DNA from: Janibacter sp. HTCC2649
GTDB taxonomy: Bacteria; Actinomycetota; Actinomycetes; Actinomycetales; Dermatophilaceae
DNA length: 64,000 nt
Direction of reading: 5' to 3'
NCBI RefSeq assembly: GCF_000152705.1
Contig: NZ_CH672413.1
Coordinates: 4,128,804-4,192,803 of the forward strand
The translations under genes were made by a program, and so were the position numbers. The notes beneath the pieces are model-generated. The model was not told the origin of the DNA, searched no databases, and worked only from the letters and a program-made list of their open reading frames with translations. This document shows, in pieces, positions 17,225 to 26,451 of the stretch. The first letter of the stretch is position 1. Every line of letters starts with the position of its first letter.

Positions 17225-18064
17225 ATGCTGCCCTTCCGTCAGGTCGATGTCTTCAGCTCTGAGCCGTGGCTCGGCAACCCACTCGCGGTGGTGCACGACG
17301 CCGACGGCCTGAGCGATGCGCAGATGGCGGACTTCGCCCGCTGGACCAACCTCTCCGAGACGACGTTCCTCAGCGCGCCGACGGACCCGGGCGCCGACTA
17401 CAGGGTGCGCATCTGGACCATCGGTGGCGAGCTGCCCTTCGCCGGTCACCCCACGATCGGCAGCGCCCACGCCTGGCTCGAGGCCGGGGGAGTGCCGCGC
17501 GGCGAGGCCGTCATCCAGGAGTGCGGCGCGGGGCTCGTCACGGTCCGCCGCTCACCGCGACTGGGATTCGCGGCACCGCCGATGACCCGTTCGGGTGAGG
17601 TCGACGCAGAGCTGAGGGCTCGCATCGTCCGCGCCCTGGCGATCGACGAGTCCGCCGTCGTGGACATGGCCTGGGCCGACAACGGACCCGGCTGGGTGGG
17701 TGTGGATCTCGGCTCGGCGCAGGCCGTCCTCGACGTGGTCCCCGACATCGCTGCCTTCGCCGACCTCAAGGTCACCGTCATCGGTCGCCACAATGAAGCC
17801 CGGGCGACGGAGCTCGGTGCCGACGTCGAGGTCCGCGCGTTCTATGCCGACGGCCGCGACTTCGGCGAGGACCCCGTGACCGGCAGCGCGAATGCTGCCC
17901 TCGCGCAGTGGCTCATCGGCACCGGCGCCCTGCCCGACAGCTATGTCGCGCGGCAGGGTTCGGTCATCGGGCGCGAGGGCCGCGTGCACATCGAGGCCGC
18001 CGATGGCGAGGTCTGGGTCTCGGGCGATGCCGTGACCCGCGTCGAAGGATCCGTCGACCTCTAG
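17225..18064 (+). CDS. PhzF family isomerase/epimerase-like protein
   Basis: The 279-residue protein shows PhzF signatures: [19 protein letters not shown] at the N-terminus, NLSETTFL with the catalytic-type glutamate, [13 protein letters not shown], and [15 protein letters not shown] in the second half. Members have a diaminopimelate-epimerase-like fold and varied or unknown reactions; there are no phenazine genes here, so the substrate is unknown. ATG 17225 is preferred over an upstream in-frame start at 17207. Its TAG stop and the stop of the convergent yyaL-like gene share the palindrome CTAG at 18061-18064. Confidence 0.83.
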   Translation: MLPFRQVDVFSSEPWLGNPLAVVHDADGLSDAQMADFARWTNLSETTFLSAPTDPGADYRVRIWTIGGELPFAGHPTIGSAHAWLEAGGVPRGEAVIQECGAGLVTVRRSPRLGFAAPPMTRSGEVDAELRARIVRALAIDESAVVDMAWADNGPGWVGVDLGSAQAVLDVVPDIAAFADLKVTVIGRHNEARATELGADVEVRAFYADGRDFGEDPVTGSANAALAQWLIGTGALPDSYVARQGSVIGREGRVHIEAADGEVWVSGDAVTRVEGSVDL

Positions 18065-20052
18065 GTCCGCGCCAACGTCTCGGTGAGGCCCTCGACGTCT
18101 GTGACCGGAGCGTCACAGACAAAACCACGGCACACGTATGCCGCAGGGTTGCCTTCCACGAGCGGGCGCGCCTCGAGCAGTGGCTGGCCCGGGGAGTCCG
18201 GGGCGCCGCGGGCGATGACGAGGCCGGGGGACGTGCTGGCTCGGGCGGTCGCGAACAGCGCCTCGGCAGTTGATCCGTGGCCGACGATGGCGACCTGCAG
18301 TGGGCCGGCCGCCGCGGCTTCGGCCACGGCGAGGGACCAGCCGGCGAATCGCGGATCGCGGGCAGCGAGGGCGCCGACGCTCGCCAGCGCGGCGTCCGCA
18401 GCCTCGCGGTGACGGGTGGAACCGGTCAGGGCGGCATAGGTCAGCCAGGCACCGGCGAGGGACGAAACGCCGGAAGGCTCGGCGTTGTCGGCCTGGCTGC
18501 GGGGGCGCGTGAAGAGCTGCTCGGCGTCGTCCGCGGTGTCGTGGACGACCCCTTCGGCGTCACGGAAGTGGGTGAGCGCGACGTCGAGGATCGTGCCGGC
18601 CTCCGCCAGCCAACGTGGGTCGCCCGTTGCCTGGTGCAGGGCGAGCAGACCCTCGGCGAGGTTGCCGTGGTCGTCCGCGACACCCGCTGCCGCGCCGACG
18701 ACGCCGTCGCGTGATGCTCGGCGCAGGCGCCCATCGACGACGTGGCTGCCGACGACGAACTCGGCACACCTCACGGCTGCGTCGACGAAGTCGGGTCGGT
18801 CGAGGAGGGCGCCAGCGTCCGCGAGACCCGCGATGGCCAAGCCGTTCCAGGAGGTGACGACCTTGTCGTCGCGCGCCGGTTGCGCGCGCCCGAGACGGGC
18901 GTCGAGCAACCGGGTCCGGACCCCGGACCACCACTGCTCGTCCTCCGGGTCGGACCGCAGTTGGAGCGTCGAGGCGCCGTGCTCGAAGGTGCCCTCGGTG
19001 GTCACGGAGAGGAGCTCGGCGGCGCGCACTCCGTCCTGCGAACCGAGCACCTCGACGAGCTGCGCAGGAGTCCACGCGTAGGTGGCACCCTCGACGCTCG
19101 CACCGTCGATGACCGTGTCGGCGTCGAGGGCCGAAGCGAAGCAGCCCTCGGACGTGCCGAGGTCGCGAATGATGAAATCGGCTGTCTCACAGGCGATCCG
19201 GTGGGCCAAGGGGTCGCCCGTGGATCGCCACAGATGGGTGTGGACGCGCAGGAGCTGGGTGTTGTCGTAGAGCATCTTCTCGAAGTGCGGGACCACCCAG
19301 TCCGCGTCCACGGCATACCGGGCGAAGCCGCCGGCGAGCTGGTCGTAGATGCCACCGCGAGCCATGGCGTCGCAGGTGCGTCGCGCCATCGCCAAGGCGT
19401 CGGCATCGCCCGTTCGGGCATGGTGACGGATCAGGAACTCGAGGGCCATGGACGGTGGGAACTTCGGTGCTCCGCCGAATCCGCCCCGGGCCAGGTCATA
19501 GTTCTGCCGGAGGTTCGTCACCGCGCCAGCAAGGGTCTGCGGGGTGATCGACGAAGACGATGCGGGAGCTGTCATGTCGCGCAGCTGACCCGCGATGTGG
19601 GCGCCAGAGGCCACCACGTCGGCGCGCTGCTCGGTCCACACCTTCGTCACGTTTGCGAGCAGGGCGAGGAACTGCTGGCGCGGGAAGTACGTCCCGGCGA
19701 AGAACGGGTCGCCATCAGGCGTGAGCACGCAGGTCATCGGCCAGCCACCATGGCCGGTGAGAGCCGTCGTCGCATTCATGTAGACCGCGTCGACGTCGGG
19801 TCGCTCCTCGCGATCCACTTTCACCGCAACGAAATTCGCGTTGATCGCGTCAGCGACCCCCACGTCTTCGAACGACTCGTGAGCCATGACATGGCACCAG
19901 TGACACGCGGCATACCCGACGGACAACAGGACGGGCACGTCCCGGCGACGAGCCTCCGCGAAGGCGTCGGGACCCCACTCCCACCAGTCGACAGGGTTGT
20001 CGGCGTGTTGGAGGAGGTAGGGGGAGGTGGACTGTGCGAGCCGATTGGCCAT
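18061..20052 (-). CDS. Thioredoxin-domain protein of the YyaL/DUF255 family
   Basis: The 663-residue protein begins with a thioredoxin-like domain containing CHWC in [17 protein letters not shown] near 48-64, then [10 protein letters not shown] and [13 protein letters not shown]. The rest (about 190-640) resembles an alpha/alpha toroid as in six-hairpin glycosidase-like proteins ([39 protein letters not shown]). Family members are widespread; the reaction is not firmly known. It is a single gene and converges with phzF. Confidence 0.85.
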   Translation of the reverse strand: MANRLAQSTSPYLLQHADNPVDWWEWGPDAFAEARRRDVPVLLSVGYAACHWCHVMAHESFEDVGVADAINANFVAVKVDREERPDVDAVYMNATTALTGHGGWPMTCVLTPDGDPFFAGTYFPRQQFLALLANVTKVWTEQRADVVASGAHIAGQLRDMTAPASSSSITPQTLAGAVTNLRQNYDLARGGFGGAPKFPPSMALEFLIRHHARTGDADALAMARRTCDAMARGGIYDQLAGGFARYAVDADWVVPHFEKMLYDNTQLLRVHTHLWRSTGDPLAHRIACETADFIIRDLGTSEGCFASALDADTVIDGASVEGATYAWTPAQLVEVLGSQDGVRAAELLSVTTEGTFEHGASTLQLRSDPEDEQWWSGVRTRLLDARLGRAQPARDDKVVTSWNGLAIAGLADAGALLDRPDFVDAAVRCAEFVVGSHVVDGRLRRASRDGVVGAAAGVADDHGNLAEGLLALHQATGDPRWLAEAGTILDVALTHFRDAEGVVHDTADDAEQLFTRPRSQADNAEPSGVSSLAGAWLTYAALTGSTRHREAADAALASVGALAARDPRFAGWSLAVAEAAAAGPLQVAIVGHGSTAEALFATARASTSPGLVIARGAPDSPGQPLLEARPLVEGNPAAYVCRGFVCDAPVTDVEGLTETLART

Positions 20053-20094
20053 TTCCCATGACTCCTGACGATCCGATCGTGTCGCCCAGCCTAG

Positions 20095-20117
20095 GAGGGG
20101 CTTCGAGGCTGCCCCTC
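20095..20117. terminator. Short GC hairpin in the 20,053-20,203 gap
   Basis: GAGGGGC (20095-20101) pairs with GCCCCTC (20111-20117). It lies downstream of the leftward hydrolase operon and upstream of the yyaL-like gene, so it may end the operon. The rest of this 151-base gap shows nothing I can assign. Confidence 0.35.
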
Positions 20118-20203
20118 AGGAGGTCCGAACCTCGCGAAGTTGGGGATACAGCGATTCGATCGGCGCAGACAAACCTGCCTTGACCTGGATCCTCGGACGC
20201 GGT

Positions 20204-21064
20204 TCAGTCAGCCAGGAACTCAGCAGCGACCGGGGCGAACGTGTGGTGGAACTGGAAGATCGCGCCGTGTCCGGAGTCGGGGTAGATGACCAGTTCGCTT
20301 CCCGTGATGCGACGGTGCAGGTCCTCAGAAAGCACTGACGGCACCATGCGGTCGTTGTCGCCGTTGGCGATCAGCGTCGGCTGGGTGAATGTCGACAGGT
20401 CCGAAGGGGCCGATCGGCCAAACCTCTGAATCGCCTTGAGTTGTGTCCGCAATGCCTTGAGGCCGATCTGCCGGTCGCGGTCGACGGTGCGTTCCCCGAG
20501 CCGCTTGATGAACGCCTTGCCGGCGGACTTGCCGGTTGCATCGCGGTTGAAGAAGAGAAACTCCTTGGGGTCCGATCGAGTCAGGGTCGCACGAAGAATG
20601 TCCCAGTAGGTGGTGCCCACGACCTTGTCCAAGTCCTTGCCGCCACGAGGGCCGGTCCCGGTGAGGACGAGTTTTCGAACGAGGTCAGGGTGCTTGACGA
20701 TCAGATCCTGGGCGATCATTCCGCCCATGGAGAACGAGAAGATGTCGATCTTCTCGAAGCCGAGTGCCCTGATGAACTCGTAGGCGTGGTCGGCAGCGGC
20801 CTCGATGGTGTCGGGGACCTTCCCGGACGAGGCGCCGACACCGCGCTGGTCGAACGTGATGACGTGCCTGTTCTGCGCAATGGGGTCGACGATGCGGGGG
20901 TCCCAGTTGTCCAGGGTCGCGGCGAGGTGCACGAAGAAGACGACGGGTATGCCGCCCTTCGGGCCGAGTTCGCGGTAGGCGTAGGTCGTGCTGCCGACGG
21001 CGATGGTTCGGCTCGGGGCCAACGCGTACGACGTGATGACCGCGTCCTTGCCGAGCGCGGTCAT
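20204..21064 (-). CDS. Alpha/beta hydrolase
   Basis: The 286-residue protein has an alpha/beta hydrolase fold: VVFFVHLAATLDNWDPR near 41, FDQRGVGASSG near 70, the nucleophile elbow FSFSMGGM near 109 (Ser in SFSMG), a late acid in NGDNDRM and the catalytic-type histidine in DSGHGAIFQ near 264. It is the last gene of a TetR-quinone reductase-hydrolase operon, overlapping the previous gene by ATGA. Substrate unknown. Control by the TetR protein encoded first in the operon is inferred from position. Confidence 0.82.
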   Translation of the reverse strand: MTALGKDAVITSYALAPSRTIAVGSTTYAYRELGPKGGIPVVFFVHLAATLDNWDPRIVDPIAQNRHVITFDQRGVGASSGKVPDTIEAAADHAYEFIRALGFEKIDIFSFSMGGMIAQDLIVKHPDLVRKLVLTGTGPRGGKDLDKVVGTTYWDILRATLTRSDPKEFLFFNRDATGKSAGKAFIKRLGERTVDRDRQIGLKALRTQLKAIQRFGRSAPSDLSTFTQPTLIANGDNDRMVPSVLSEDLHRRITGSELVIYPDSGHGAIFQFHHTFAPVAAEFLAD

Positions 21065-22065
21065 GCGACGGTCCCGCGGGTGACGACGACCTTGCTGTTG
21101 GCCTTGCCCTGTTCGACGAAGGCCATCGCTTCGATGGTGTCCGCGAACGGGAACGTGCGATCGAGCACGGGTCGGATCGTCCCGTTGTCGTAGAGCTGCG
21201 CCAAGGTCTCCAGTTGCGCACAGCTGGCCCTCATGAAGAGGAACGAGTAGCGCACGCCCAACTTCTTGGCCCGACGGCGAATCTTGCGGCTCATGAAGGC
21301 AAGGACCGGCTTGAGCAGGGGCTGGCCCAGCTGAGTCGCGAAGGCCGGGTCGGGCGGGCCGACGACACTGATCGCCAGCCCCCCTGGTCTGAGCACGGTC
21401 ATCGACTTCTCCAGGCTGGCCAGGCCAAGCGAATCGAGCACGACGTCGTAGCCGGAAAGCACGGATGCGAAGTCGGTGCTCGTGTAGTCGATGACCTCGT
21501 CGGCGCCGAGGGCGCGGACCTTGTCGGCGTCCTTGCCGTGGGCGGTCGTCGCGACGTGGGCGCCGAGGTGCTTGGCCACCTGGGTGACGGTTGAACCGAG
21601 TCCGCCAGCGCCGGCATGGACCAAGACCCTCTGACCCGCCCTGACGTCGGCAACGTCCACGAGCGCCTGCCAGGCCGCGAGTGCGACGAGCGGGACGGCG
21701 GCGGCTTCCTCGAAGGAGAGTGACGTCGGTTTGTGGGCGACATCGTCCGCGTCGATGGCGATCGTCTCGGCGAAGGCGCCTATGCGCAGGTCACGTGGCC
21801 GCGAATACACCTCGTCGCCGATCGAGAAGTTCTCGACGTCAGCCCCGACCTGGGTCACGACCCCGGCGAGGTCGTGACCCAGGACGAAGGGGGGTTTGTA
21901 CTTGAGGAGCTGCTTGAACTCACCGTTGCGGACCATCTTGTCGAGCGGGTTGATGCTTGCTGCCCGCACGTCGACCAGGACGTCATGGGGGCCGAACGCG
22001 GGCGTGGGGATGTCGGCCGCCTCCAGACCGTTTGGGCTGTACTTGGTGACGGTGAACGCCTTCAT
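21061..22065 (-). CDS. Quinone reductase-like NADP-dependent oxidoreductase (MDR family)
   Basis: The 334-residue medium-chain dehydrogenase/reductase has the N-terminal GroES-like domain (VRAASINPLDKMVRNGEF, VLGHDLAGVV) and a Rossmann domain with VHAGAGGLGSTVTQVAKHLGA (glycine motif near 148) and GADEVIDY. The zinc-binding cysteines of alcohol dehydrogenases are absent, as in quinone reductases. It is the middle gene of the TetR operon and overlaps both neighbours by four bases. The likely role is reduction of an electrophile or quinone that the TetR protein senses; that is inference. Confidence 0.83.
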   Translation of the reverse strand: MKAFTVTKYSPNGLEAADIPTPAFGPHDVLVDVRAASINPLDKMVRNGEFKQLLKYKPPFVLGHDLAGVVTQVGADVENFSIGDEVYSRPRDLRIGAFAETIAIDADDVAHKPTSLSFEEAAAVPLVALAAWQALVDVADVRAGQRVLVHAGAGGLGSTVTQVAKHLGAHVATTAHGKDADKVRALGADEVIDYTSTDFASVLSGYDVVLDSLGLASLEKSMTVLRPGGLAISVVGPPDPAFATQLGQPLLKPVLAFMSRKIRRRAKKLGVRYSFLFMRASCAQLETLAQLYDNGTIRPVLDRTFPFADTIEAMAFVEQGKANSKVVVTRGTVA

Positions 22066-22676
22066 TTCGAGTCCTGATCCTGGGAGCTTGAGGGAGGGAA
22101 TGGGGCGGTGGCCAGGGTCATGGCGTTGGCATGGGAGGCCACCAGAATGCGGTCGGACAAGTCGCTGTCGGTCACGGCGCGCGCTGCTTGCAACGAAGCG
22201 ACGAGTAGGGCGAACAGGCCGACCGCGCGCGCGTTCGCGTCTTGCTCGTCACCGAAATCCAGGAGGCGAGCCACTGCGGCGATGAGAGTGCGGGCGCCGT
22301 CCGTGTAGGCCTGGCGGGCTGCCTCGTCACAGCGGGTGATCTCGTCCAGAAGCGCGGCTGACGGACAGCCCCCGGCGACGTCGTCGCGATGCGCAGGAGA
22401 GAGGTACGCGCCCACGAACGCCTCGACGGACGCGAGTCCTGCGGGCAGTGCAGCGATGCGCGCTGTCTGCGCTGCGAGTTGCTCAGCCACGACGTTCGCG
22501 ATCAAGTCATCTTTGGAGGCGAAGTGGCCGTAGAAAGCGCCGTTGGTCAATCCGGCATCGGCGACCAGGGTGGAGATGCCGGATCCATCGAAGCCGTCGC
22601 TCTTGAACCGGCGGCCGGCGGTCGCGATCAACCTGCGCCGGGTCGCCTCCTTGTGGTCTGTGCCGTACCTCGCCAT
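22062..22676 (-). CDS. TetR family repressor
   Basis: The 204-residue protein starts with a TetR helix-turn-helix: RRRLIATAGRRFKSDGFDG then ISTLVADAGLTNGAFYGHFASKDDL. The C-terminal ligand domain is of the TetR_C_16/AcrR type (GGCPSAALLDEI). ATG 22676 is chosen because AAGGAG lies 9 bases upstream; ATG 22685 would touch it. It heads its operon, so it probably represses itself and the two enzymes through the palindromes just upstream. Confidence 0.88.
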   Translation of the reverse strand: MARYGTDHKEATRRRLIATAGRRFKSDGFDGSGISTLVADAGLTNGAFYGHFASKDDLIANVVAEQLAAQTARIAALPAGLASVEAFVGAYLSPAHRDDVAGGCPSAALLDEITRCDEAARQAYTDGARTLIAAVARLLDFGDEQDANARAVGLFALLVASLQAARAVTDSDLSDRILVASHANAMTLATAPFPPSSSQDQDSK

Positions 22677-22703
22677 GTCACACATCTCCTTCTCTGACGC
22701 TTG

Positions 22704-22728
22704 ATGACGTCATAATAGTACGATCGTA
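22704..22728. promoter_or_regulatory. Two palindromes, candidate TetR operator and promoter
   Basis: ATGACGTCAT (22704-22713) and TACGATCGTA (22719-22728) are perfect 10-bp palindromes in an AT-rich patch upstream of the TetR gene. The minus strand between them reads TACTATTATG, a good -10. The overlap of -10 and palindromes suits a self-repressing TetR. Confidence 0.6.
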
Positions 22729-22819
22729 ATTCATTCTTCCGACGCAGACCCCCGGAGAGTGACAAGGGCCGTCGACCAGTCGGTGTCCGCGCGAGCGTAT
22801 GGAGCGTGGAGCCAGCCGG

Positions 22820-23629
22820 TCAGGGACTCTTCGCTGGTCCCTCGCGCACCATGGCTCGCACCGTGTCGAGCCGCAGAGTCGCCGGGTCGAGATCGGTGAG
22901 GACCCACGTGGCGCCGGCGGCCACCCACGGCGCGGGATCGACGCCGGGGGCAAGGTCGATGGCGACCTCGAACGGCCGCGTCGGGTCCGCGCGCAGTCCC
23001 TGGACCCGGTCCACCGCCTCGGCCAGCTGGTCGGAGGACGTGAGGTTCACCGGGAAGAAGCCGTCGAAACGCGCCGCCCGACGCAGTGGACGCAGGTTCC
23101 CCGGGAAGGCCGCGACCCAGACGGGGATCGTGCCGCGCACCGGCCTCGGCTCGAACGTCAGGTCGTCGACGAGGTGGTGGGTTCCGTGGTGGTGGACGGG
23201 CTCTCCGGTCCACGCGGCCTGCAGGATCTCCAGCGTCTCGTCGAGCCGTTCGGCGCGGGTCCGGTCCTCGACGGGTTCGCCGGTGCGCGAGTACTCTTGG
23301 GCGAAGCGGTCGCTGCCGAGCCCGACGCCGAGGACGAGCCGCCCGTTGCTGAGCCGATCGAGCGACACGGTCTCTCGAGCCACCTTGGTCGGGCGACGTC
23401 GAGCGAGTGGGCTGACCATTGGCCCGAGGGCGATCCGTGACGTGACCGTGGCCGCTGCCACGAGACTCACCCACGGGTCGCCAACGGCCACAACCGGTGC
23501 GCGCCAGGCGATCTGGTCCCAGACGAAAAACCCGTCCCACCCGGCATCCTCGGCGTCGACCGCGAGGTCGGCGATGACGCGCGGCTCGGCCAGCTCGTCA
23601 AAGAGCGGCAACCAGACGCCGGCCTTCAT
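22820..23629 (-). CDS. LLM-class flavin-dependent (F420-type) oxidoreductase
   Basis: The 269-residue protein has the luciferase-like fold: MKAGVWLPLFDE, DAEDAGWDGFFVWDQ near 30, RIALGPMVSPLARRRP near 68, RLSNGRLVLGVGLGSD near 95 and FEPRPVRGTIPVWVAAF. Such proteins often use F420 or FMN; which cofactor cannot be told from sequence alone. ATG 23629 overlaps the upstream hydrolase stop as ATGA. It is the second gene of a hydrolase-LLM operon divergent from a LysR regulator. Confidence 0.85.
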   Translation of the reverse strand: MKAGVWLPLFDELAEPRVIADLAVDAEDAGWDGFFVWDQIAWRAPVVAVGDPWVSLVAAATVTSRIALGPMVSPLARRRPTKVARETVSLDRLSNGRLVLGVGLGSDRFAQEYSRTGEPVEDRTRAERLDETLEILQAAWTGEPVHHHGTHHLVDDLTFEPRPVRGTIPVWVAAFPGNLRPLRRAARFDGFFPVNLTSSDQLAEAVDRVQGLRADPTRPFEVAIDLAPGVDPAPWVAAGATWVLTDLDPATLRLDTVRAMVREGPAKSP

Positions 23630-24483
23630 CGCGCGCTCCGAGCGGTGTGGGAGACCAGTGCAGCGACGAACTCGTCCCACCGCTCCGACGGCAACTCGTG
23701 CCCGGTCTGCTCGAGGACGAGGAGCTCGGCCGACGGGAGTGAGTCGCGCAGCGCCAGCGCGTGGGGGAGGGGGAACACGGGATCGATGTCTCCGTGGACG
23801 ACCAGAGCAGGTGCCACGACATCGTCGTACCCACCGCCGCGCGGCCCGGGGGTCTCGATGGCGAAGTGGTTGTTCGTGCTGGCCAGGTCGCGGGTGCGGG
23901 TCGCGTCGAGGGTGGCGAGGGCGCGCACCTGCTTCTCGTCGAAGAACGGAGAGTCACCCCAGAAGGTCCGAATCACCCGGACCGTGTAGTCGATCCAGGC
24001 GTCGCGGTCATCCGGGCCCGGCGCCTCCTCCTCGAATGCCGCCATGAACTCCGGAGTGGGTGGAGGCAGGTCAGGATCGCCCGGCGTCGTCGCCATGAAG
24101 GTCACCGTTTCGACGCGGTCGGGGTGGTCCACCGCCAGGATGAGCGCTGTTCCGCCCGACATGGACCGCCCCACGATGTGTGCCCTCTCGACGCCGAGCG
24201 CGTCGAGGATGCCGATGGCGTCCTCCGCCAGGTTGTTCATGTCGTATGCCGGGTGGCCGGCCGGGTCGTTCGTCGAACGTCCTGTGTCGCGCTGGTCGTA
24301 GCGGATGACGAACCTTCCGCGGGTGGCCAGCCGTTCGCACAGCTCGTCCTCCCACCAGATCATCGAGGCGGCGGCGCCGTGGATGAGGAGGATCGCCGGG
24401 TCGCGGGTGTGGCCGAAGGTCTGCATGCAGAGCTCGACGTCGCCGACGGGAATCATCGTTTCGGGGTTCATCAGCTGGTTCAT
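23626..24483 (-). CDS. Alpha/beta hydrolase
   Basis: The 285-residue protein has ILLIHGAAASMIWWEDE near 31, RYDQRDTGRST near 62, the elbow GRSMSGG near 100 (Ser in SMSGG is displaced relative to GxSxG, GRSMSG), VVHGDIDPVFP near 229 and the terminal histidine in TGHELPSE. It is similar to the esterase/halidase-like branch; substrate unknown. Its promoter lies in the 82-base gap shared with the divergent LysR gene. Confidence 0.82.
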   Translation of the reverse strand: MNQLMNPETMIPVGDVELCMQTFGHTRDPAILLIHGAAASMIWWEDELCERLATRGRFVIRYDQRDTGRSTNDPAGHPAYDMNNLAEDAIGILDALGVERAHIVGRSMSGGTALILAVDHPDRVETVTFMATTPGDPDLPPPTPEFMAAFEEEAPGPDDRDAWIDYTVRVIRTFWGDSPFFDEKQVRALATLDATRTRDLASTNNHFAIETPGPRGGGYDDVVAPALVVHGDIDPVFPLPHALALRDSLPSAELLVLEQTGHELPSERWDEFVAALVSHTARSAR

Positions 24484-24565
24484 GAGGTTGACGCTAGAGC
24501 GATCTCAAGGTCGTGAAAAGCGATGGTTCTTGATGGTGATGATCGTCTAGGGCGATACTGCTGCG
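24484..24565. promoter_or_regulatory. Divergent promoter region of hydrolase and LysR genes
   Basis: The 82-base gap holds CTCAAG and CTTGAT about 16 bases apart, a weak inverted repeat that could be a LysR box, and TAGGGC near 24550 as a poor -10 for the LysR gene. No strong site is visible. Confidence 0.35.
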
Positions 24566-25477
24566 ATGTTGGATCTTCGACTCCTGGCCGCCCTCGATGC
24601 TGTCGCCCGCCTCGGGACCTTCGGCCGCGCTGCCGCAGAGCTCGGCTACACGCAGTCCTCGTTGAGCCAGCAGATCGCCACGCTGGAGCGTCGAGTCGGC
24701 GGCGCCGTCTTCGACCGACCCGGTGGAGCCCGGAGGCCGCTCATCACCCCGCTCGGCCGTTTGGTCCTGTCGCAGGCGGAACCGTTGCTTGCGGGGGAGC
24801 AGGCGGCCCGCGATGTCATCGATCGCTTCCACGCCGGCGGTGGGCGCGTCGACGTCGGGACGTTCCAGACGGTCACCAACGTGATCCTGCCCGACGTCGT
24901 GGAGCGGCTGCGAGCAGAGCACCCGGATGCGGACATCCGCCTGTTCGAGGACGAGACCGAGCAGCCACCGCTCGACGCTCTTGACCTCGTCTTCCTCGAC
25001 AGCGGGGGGCCCGATGACGCAGACCGGGTCGAGGTCTTCAGGGACGAGCACGTCGTGCTGGCACCGCGCGGCCTCCTGGGCCAGGGTCCGGTGGCGCTCG
25101 CGGACCTCGACGGTCGGGCGATGGTCGCCCTGCCGGCGATCTGTGACCAGGCCGTGGTGGAAGGCGCCCTCGACGCCGCCGGGGTGGTCCCCGACATCGT
25201 GTTCCGTACGGCCGACAACCAGGGCATCACGTCAATGGTCCGCGCGGGACTCGGCGTCGCCGTCATGCCGGTGCTCGCGGTGTGGGGTCAGCGCAACGAC
25301 CCAGCCCTGACCTTCCACCCGCTGGAGCACGCTGTGCCCGACCGCGTCGTGAACCTGCTCTCTCGCGGGACGCTCTCGCCCGTGGCCCTCCGATTCCGCG
25401 AGCTCGCCGTCGACGCGGGGGCGCAACTCGTCGCCGAGCTCACCCTCTCCCGGAGCGCTTCTCCGCCTCTGCCTTGA
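24566..25477 (+). CDS. LysR family transcriptional regulator
   Basis: The 303-residue protein begins with a winged helix-turn-helix: LRLLAALDAVARLGTFGRAA then LGYTQSSLSQQIATLERRVG. The effector domain follows (VDVGTFQTVTNVILPDVVER near 95, VRAGLGVAVMPVLAV near 232). It is divergent from the hydrolase-LLM operon, its probable target. The last 38 bases overlap the 3' end of the convergent ArsR gene. Confidence 0.9.
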   Translation: MLDLRLLAALDAVARLGTFGRAAAELGYTQSSLSQQIATLERRVGGAVFDRPGGARRPLITPLGRLVLSQAEPLLAGEQAARDVIDRFHAGGGRVDVGTFQTVTNVILPDVVERLRAEHPDADIRLFEDETEQPPLDALDLVFLDSGGPDDADRVEVFRDEHVVLAPRGLLGQGPVALADLDGRAMVALPAICDQAVVEGALDAAGVVPDIVFRTADNQGITSMVRAGLGVAVMPVLAVWGQRNDPALTFHPLEHAVPDRVVNLLSRGTLSPVALRFRELAVDAGAQLVAELTLSRSASPPLP

Positions 25478-25787
25478 GGGCGAAGAGGCGGTCGTCCCAG
25501 GAGTCCGCGCGATCCGCCAACCACGATGCCGTGTGCCGCAAGGGTTCGGGTCGCACTCGAAAGCGCACCTCCCGTCCGGTCCGGGAGGACTCCACCAGGC
25601 CCGCGTCCGCCAGCACGGTGAGGTGCTTGAGGACGGCCTGCCGCGAGATCGTCAGCCCCCCTGCCACGGCGGTTGCCGTCGCGAACCCGCGTCCCGACAC
25701 GGACTCGAGCACGGTGCGTCGAGTCGGGTCGGCGAGGGCCGCGAACACCCGGGTCGCGGTGTCCTCGAGCTGTGGCGCAGGAGTCAT
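25440..25787 (-). CDS. ArsR family winged-helix regulator
   Basis: The 115-residue protein has the ArsR layout: FAALADPTRRTVLESVSG near 15, the recognition helix region GGLTISRQAVLKHLTVLADAGLV near 42 split by the wing SRTGREVRFRV. The C-terminal WLADRADSWDDRLFALKAEAE is typical of ArsR partners of SRPBCC proteins. No metal-binding cysteine pair is seen. It is translated after the SRPBCC gene (ATGA overlap). Two GTTGCA palindromes upstream of the pair are its likely operators. Confidence 0.87.
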   Translation of the reverse strand: MTPAPQLEDTATRVFAALADPTRRTVLESVSGRGFATATAVAGGLTISRQAVLKHLTVLADAGLVESSRTGREVRFRVRPEPLRHTASWLADRADSWDDRLFALKAEAEKRSGRG

Positions 25788-26233
25788 CGCCCCTCGAGGT
25801 GCGTCTTGAGGGCGCCGAGCTCGGTCTCCCAACCGGACTCGTTGTCGCGGTAGTTCTCGGCGACCTTCTCTGGTGCGAGGTCGATCGAGGCGAAGCCGCT
25901 CTCGAGGACGCGCACGGTGACGGGCCCGTCGTCGGGTCCCTCGAGGAAGAACTCGACGAGCGTGTTGCCGGTCTCCACTGCGCGCTCGTCCCACGGTGCC
26001 CAGCGGAACGCGACGTAACTCTGCTCGCGTGTGTCGTCGACGAGGAGGGGGAATCGGCCGTGCGTGGCGTTGGTGACGTGCCAGACGCCGTCCTTCTCCT
26101 CGACGGTGTTGTCGGTGATCGCCCCGTCGTTGATCCACCAGCCCGGCTGGGAGACGAGCTCCCACACGATGGCGCGGGGTGCGTCGATCTGGATCTCGCG
26201 GGAGATGGTGTCCTGGATCTGGTCGGTGTTCAT
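25784..26233 (-). CDS. SRPBCC domain protein (AHSA1-like)
   Basis: The 149-residue protein looks like an AHSA1/polyketide-cyclase-type SRPBCC protein: REIQIDAPRAIVWELVSQPGWW near 13, YVAFRWAPW near 73, TLVEFFLEG near 90 and SGFASIDL near 112. Members bind hydrophobic ligands; function here is unknown. It is paired with ArsR, a very common arrangement. The ATG at 26233 follows GGAGG; an in-frame upstream ATG at 26296 lies in the operator region and is rejected. Confidence 0.85.
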   Translation of the reverse strand: MNTDQIQDTISREIQIDAPRAIVWELVSQPGWWINDGAITDNTVEEKDGVWHVTNATHGRFPLLVDDTREQSYVAFRWAPWDERAVETGNTLVEFFLEGPDDGPVTVRVLESGFASIDLAPEKVAENYRDNESGWETELGALKTHLEGR

Positions 26234-26257
26234 GAGGTCCTCCGGTCGGTGACTGAT

Positions 26258-26309
26258 GTGCAACTTCAGAGTTGCACAGAGACGTTCAAGGTGCAACCGT
26301 GCAGTTGCA
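26258..26309. promoter_or_regulatory. Two GTTGCA palindromes, likely ArsR operators
   Basis: GTGCAACT and AGTTGCAC (26258-26277) form a perfect inverted repeat with a 4-base spacer. TGCAAC and GTTGCA (26292-26309) form a second with a 6-base spacer. Both lie just upstream of the SRPBCC-ArsR pair and are the right size for dimeric ArsR binding. Confidence 0.7.
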
Positions 26310-26451
26310 TCAGGGTGTGATCGAACAGTCCTCGGGATGCCGACGCGACGAAGTCGACCTAGGGTTACTGACGGTTACCTAGTTGATCGCTTGATCTCTT
26401 GGTGACCCCGCTGCGACAACGCCGTCGCCGTGCACCCGTCAGGAGCAGTAC
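26310..26451. other. Upstream region of the molybdenum hydroxylase operon
   Basis: This stretch contains two GGTTAC direct repeats (26363-26378) flanked by CTAGG and CCTAG, which may be a regulator site, and AGGAG 6 bases before ATG 26452. I could not fix a promoter. Confidence 0.35.
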
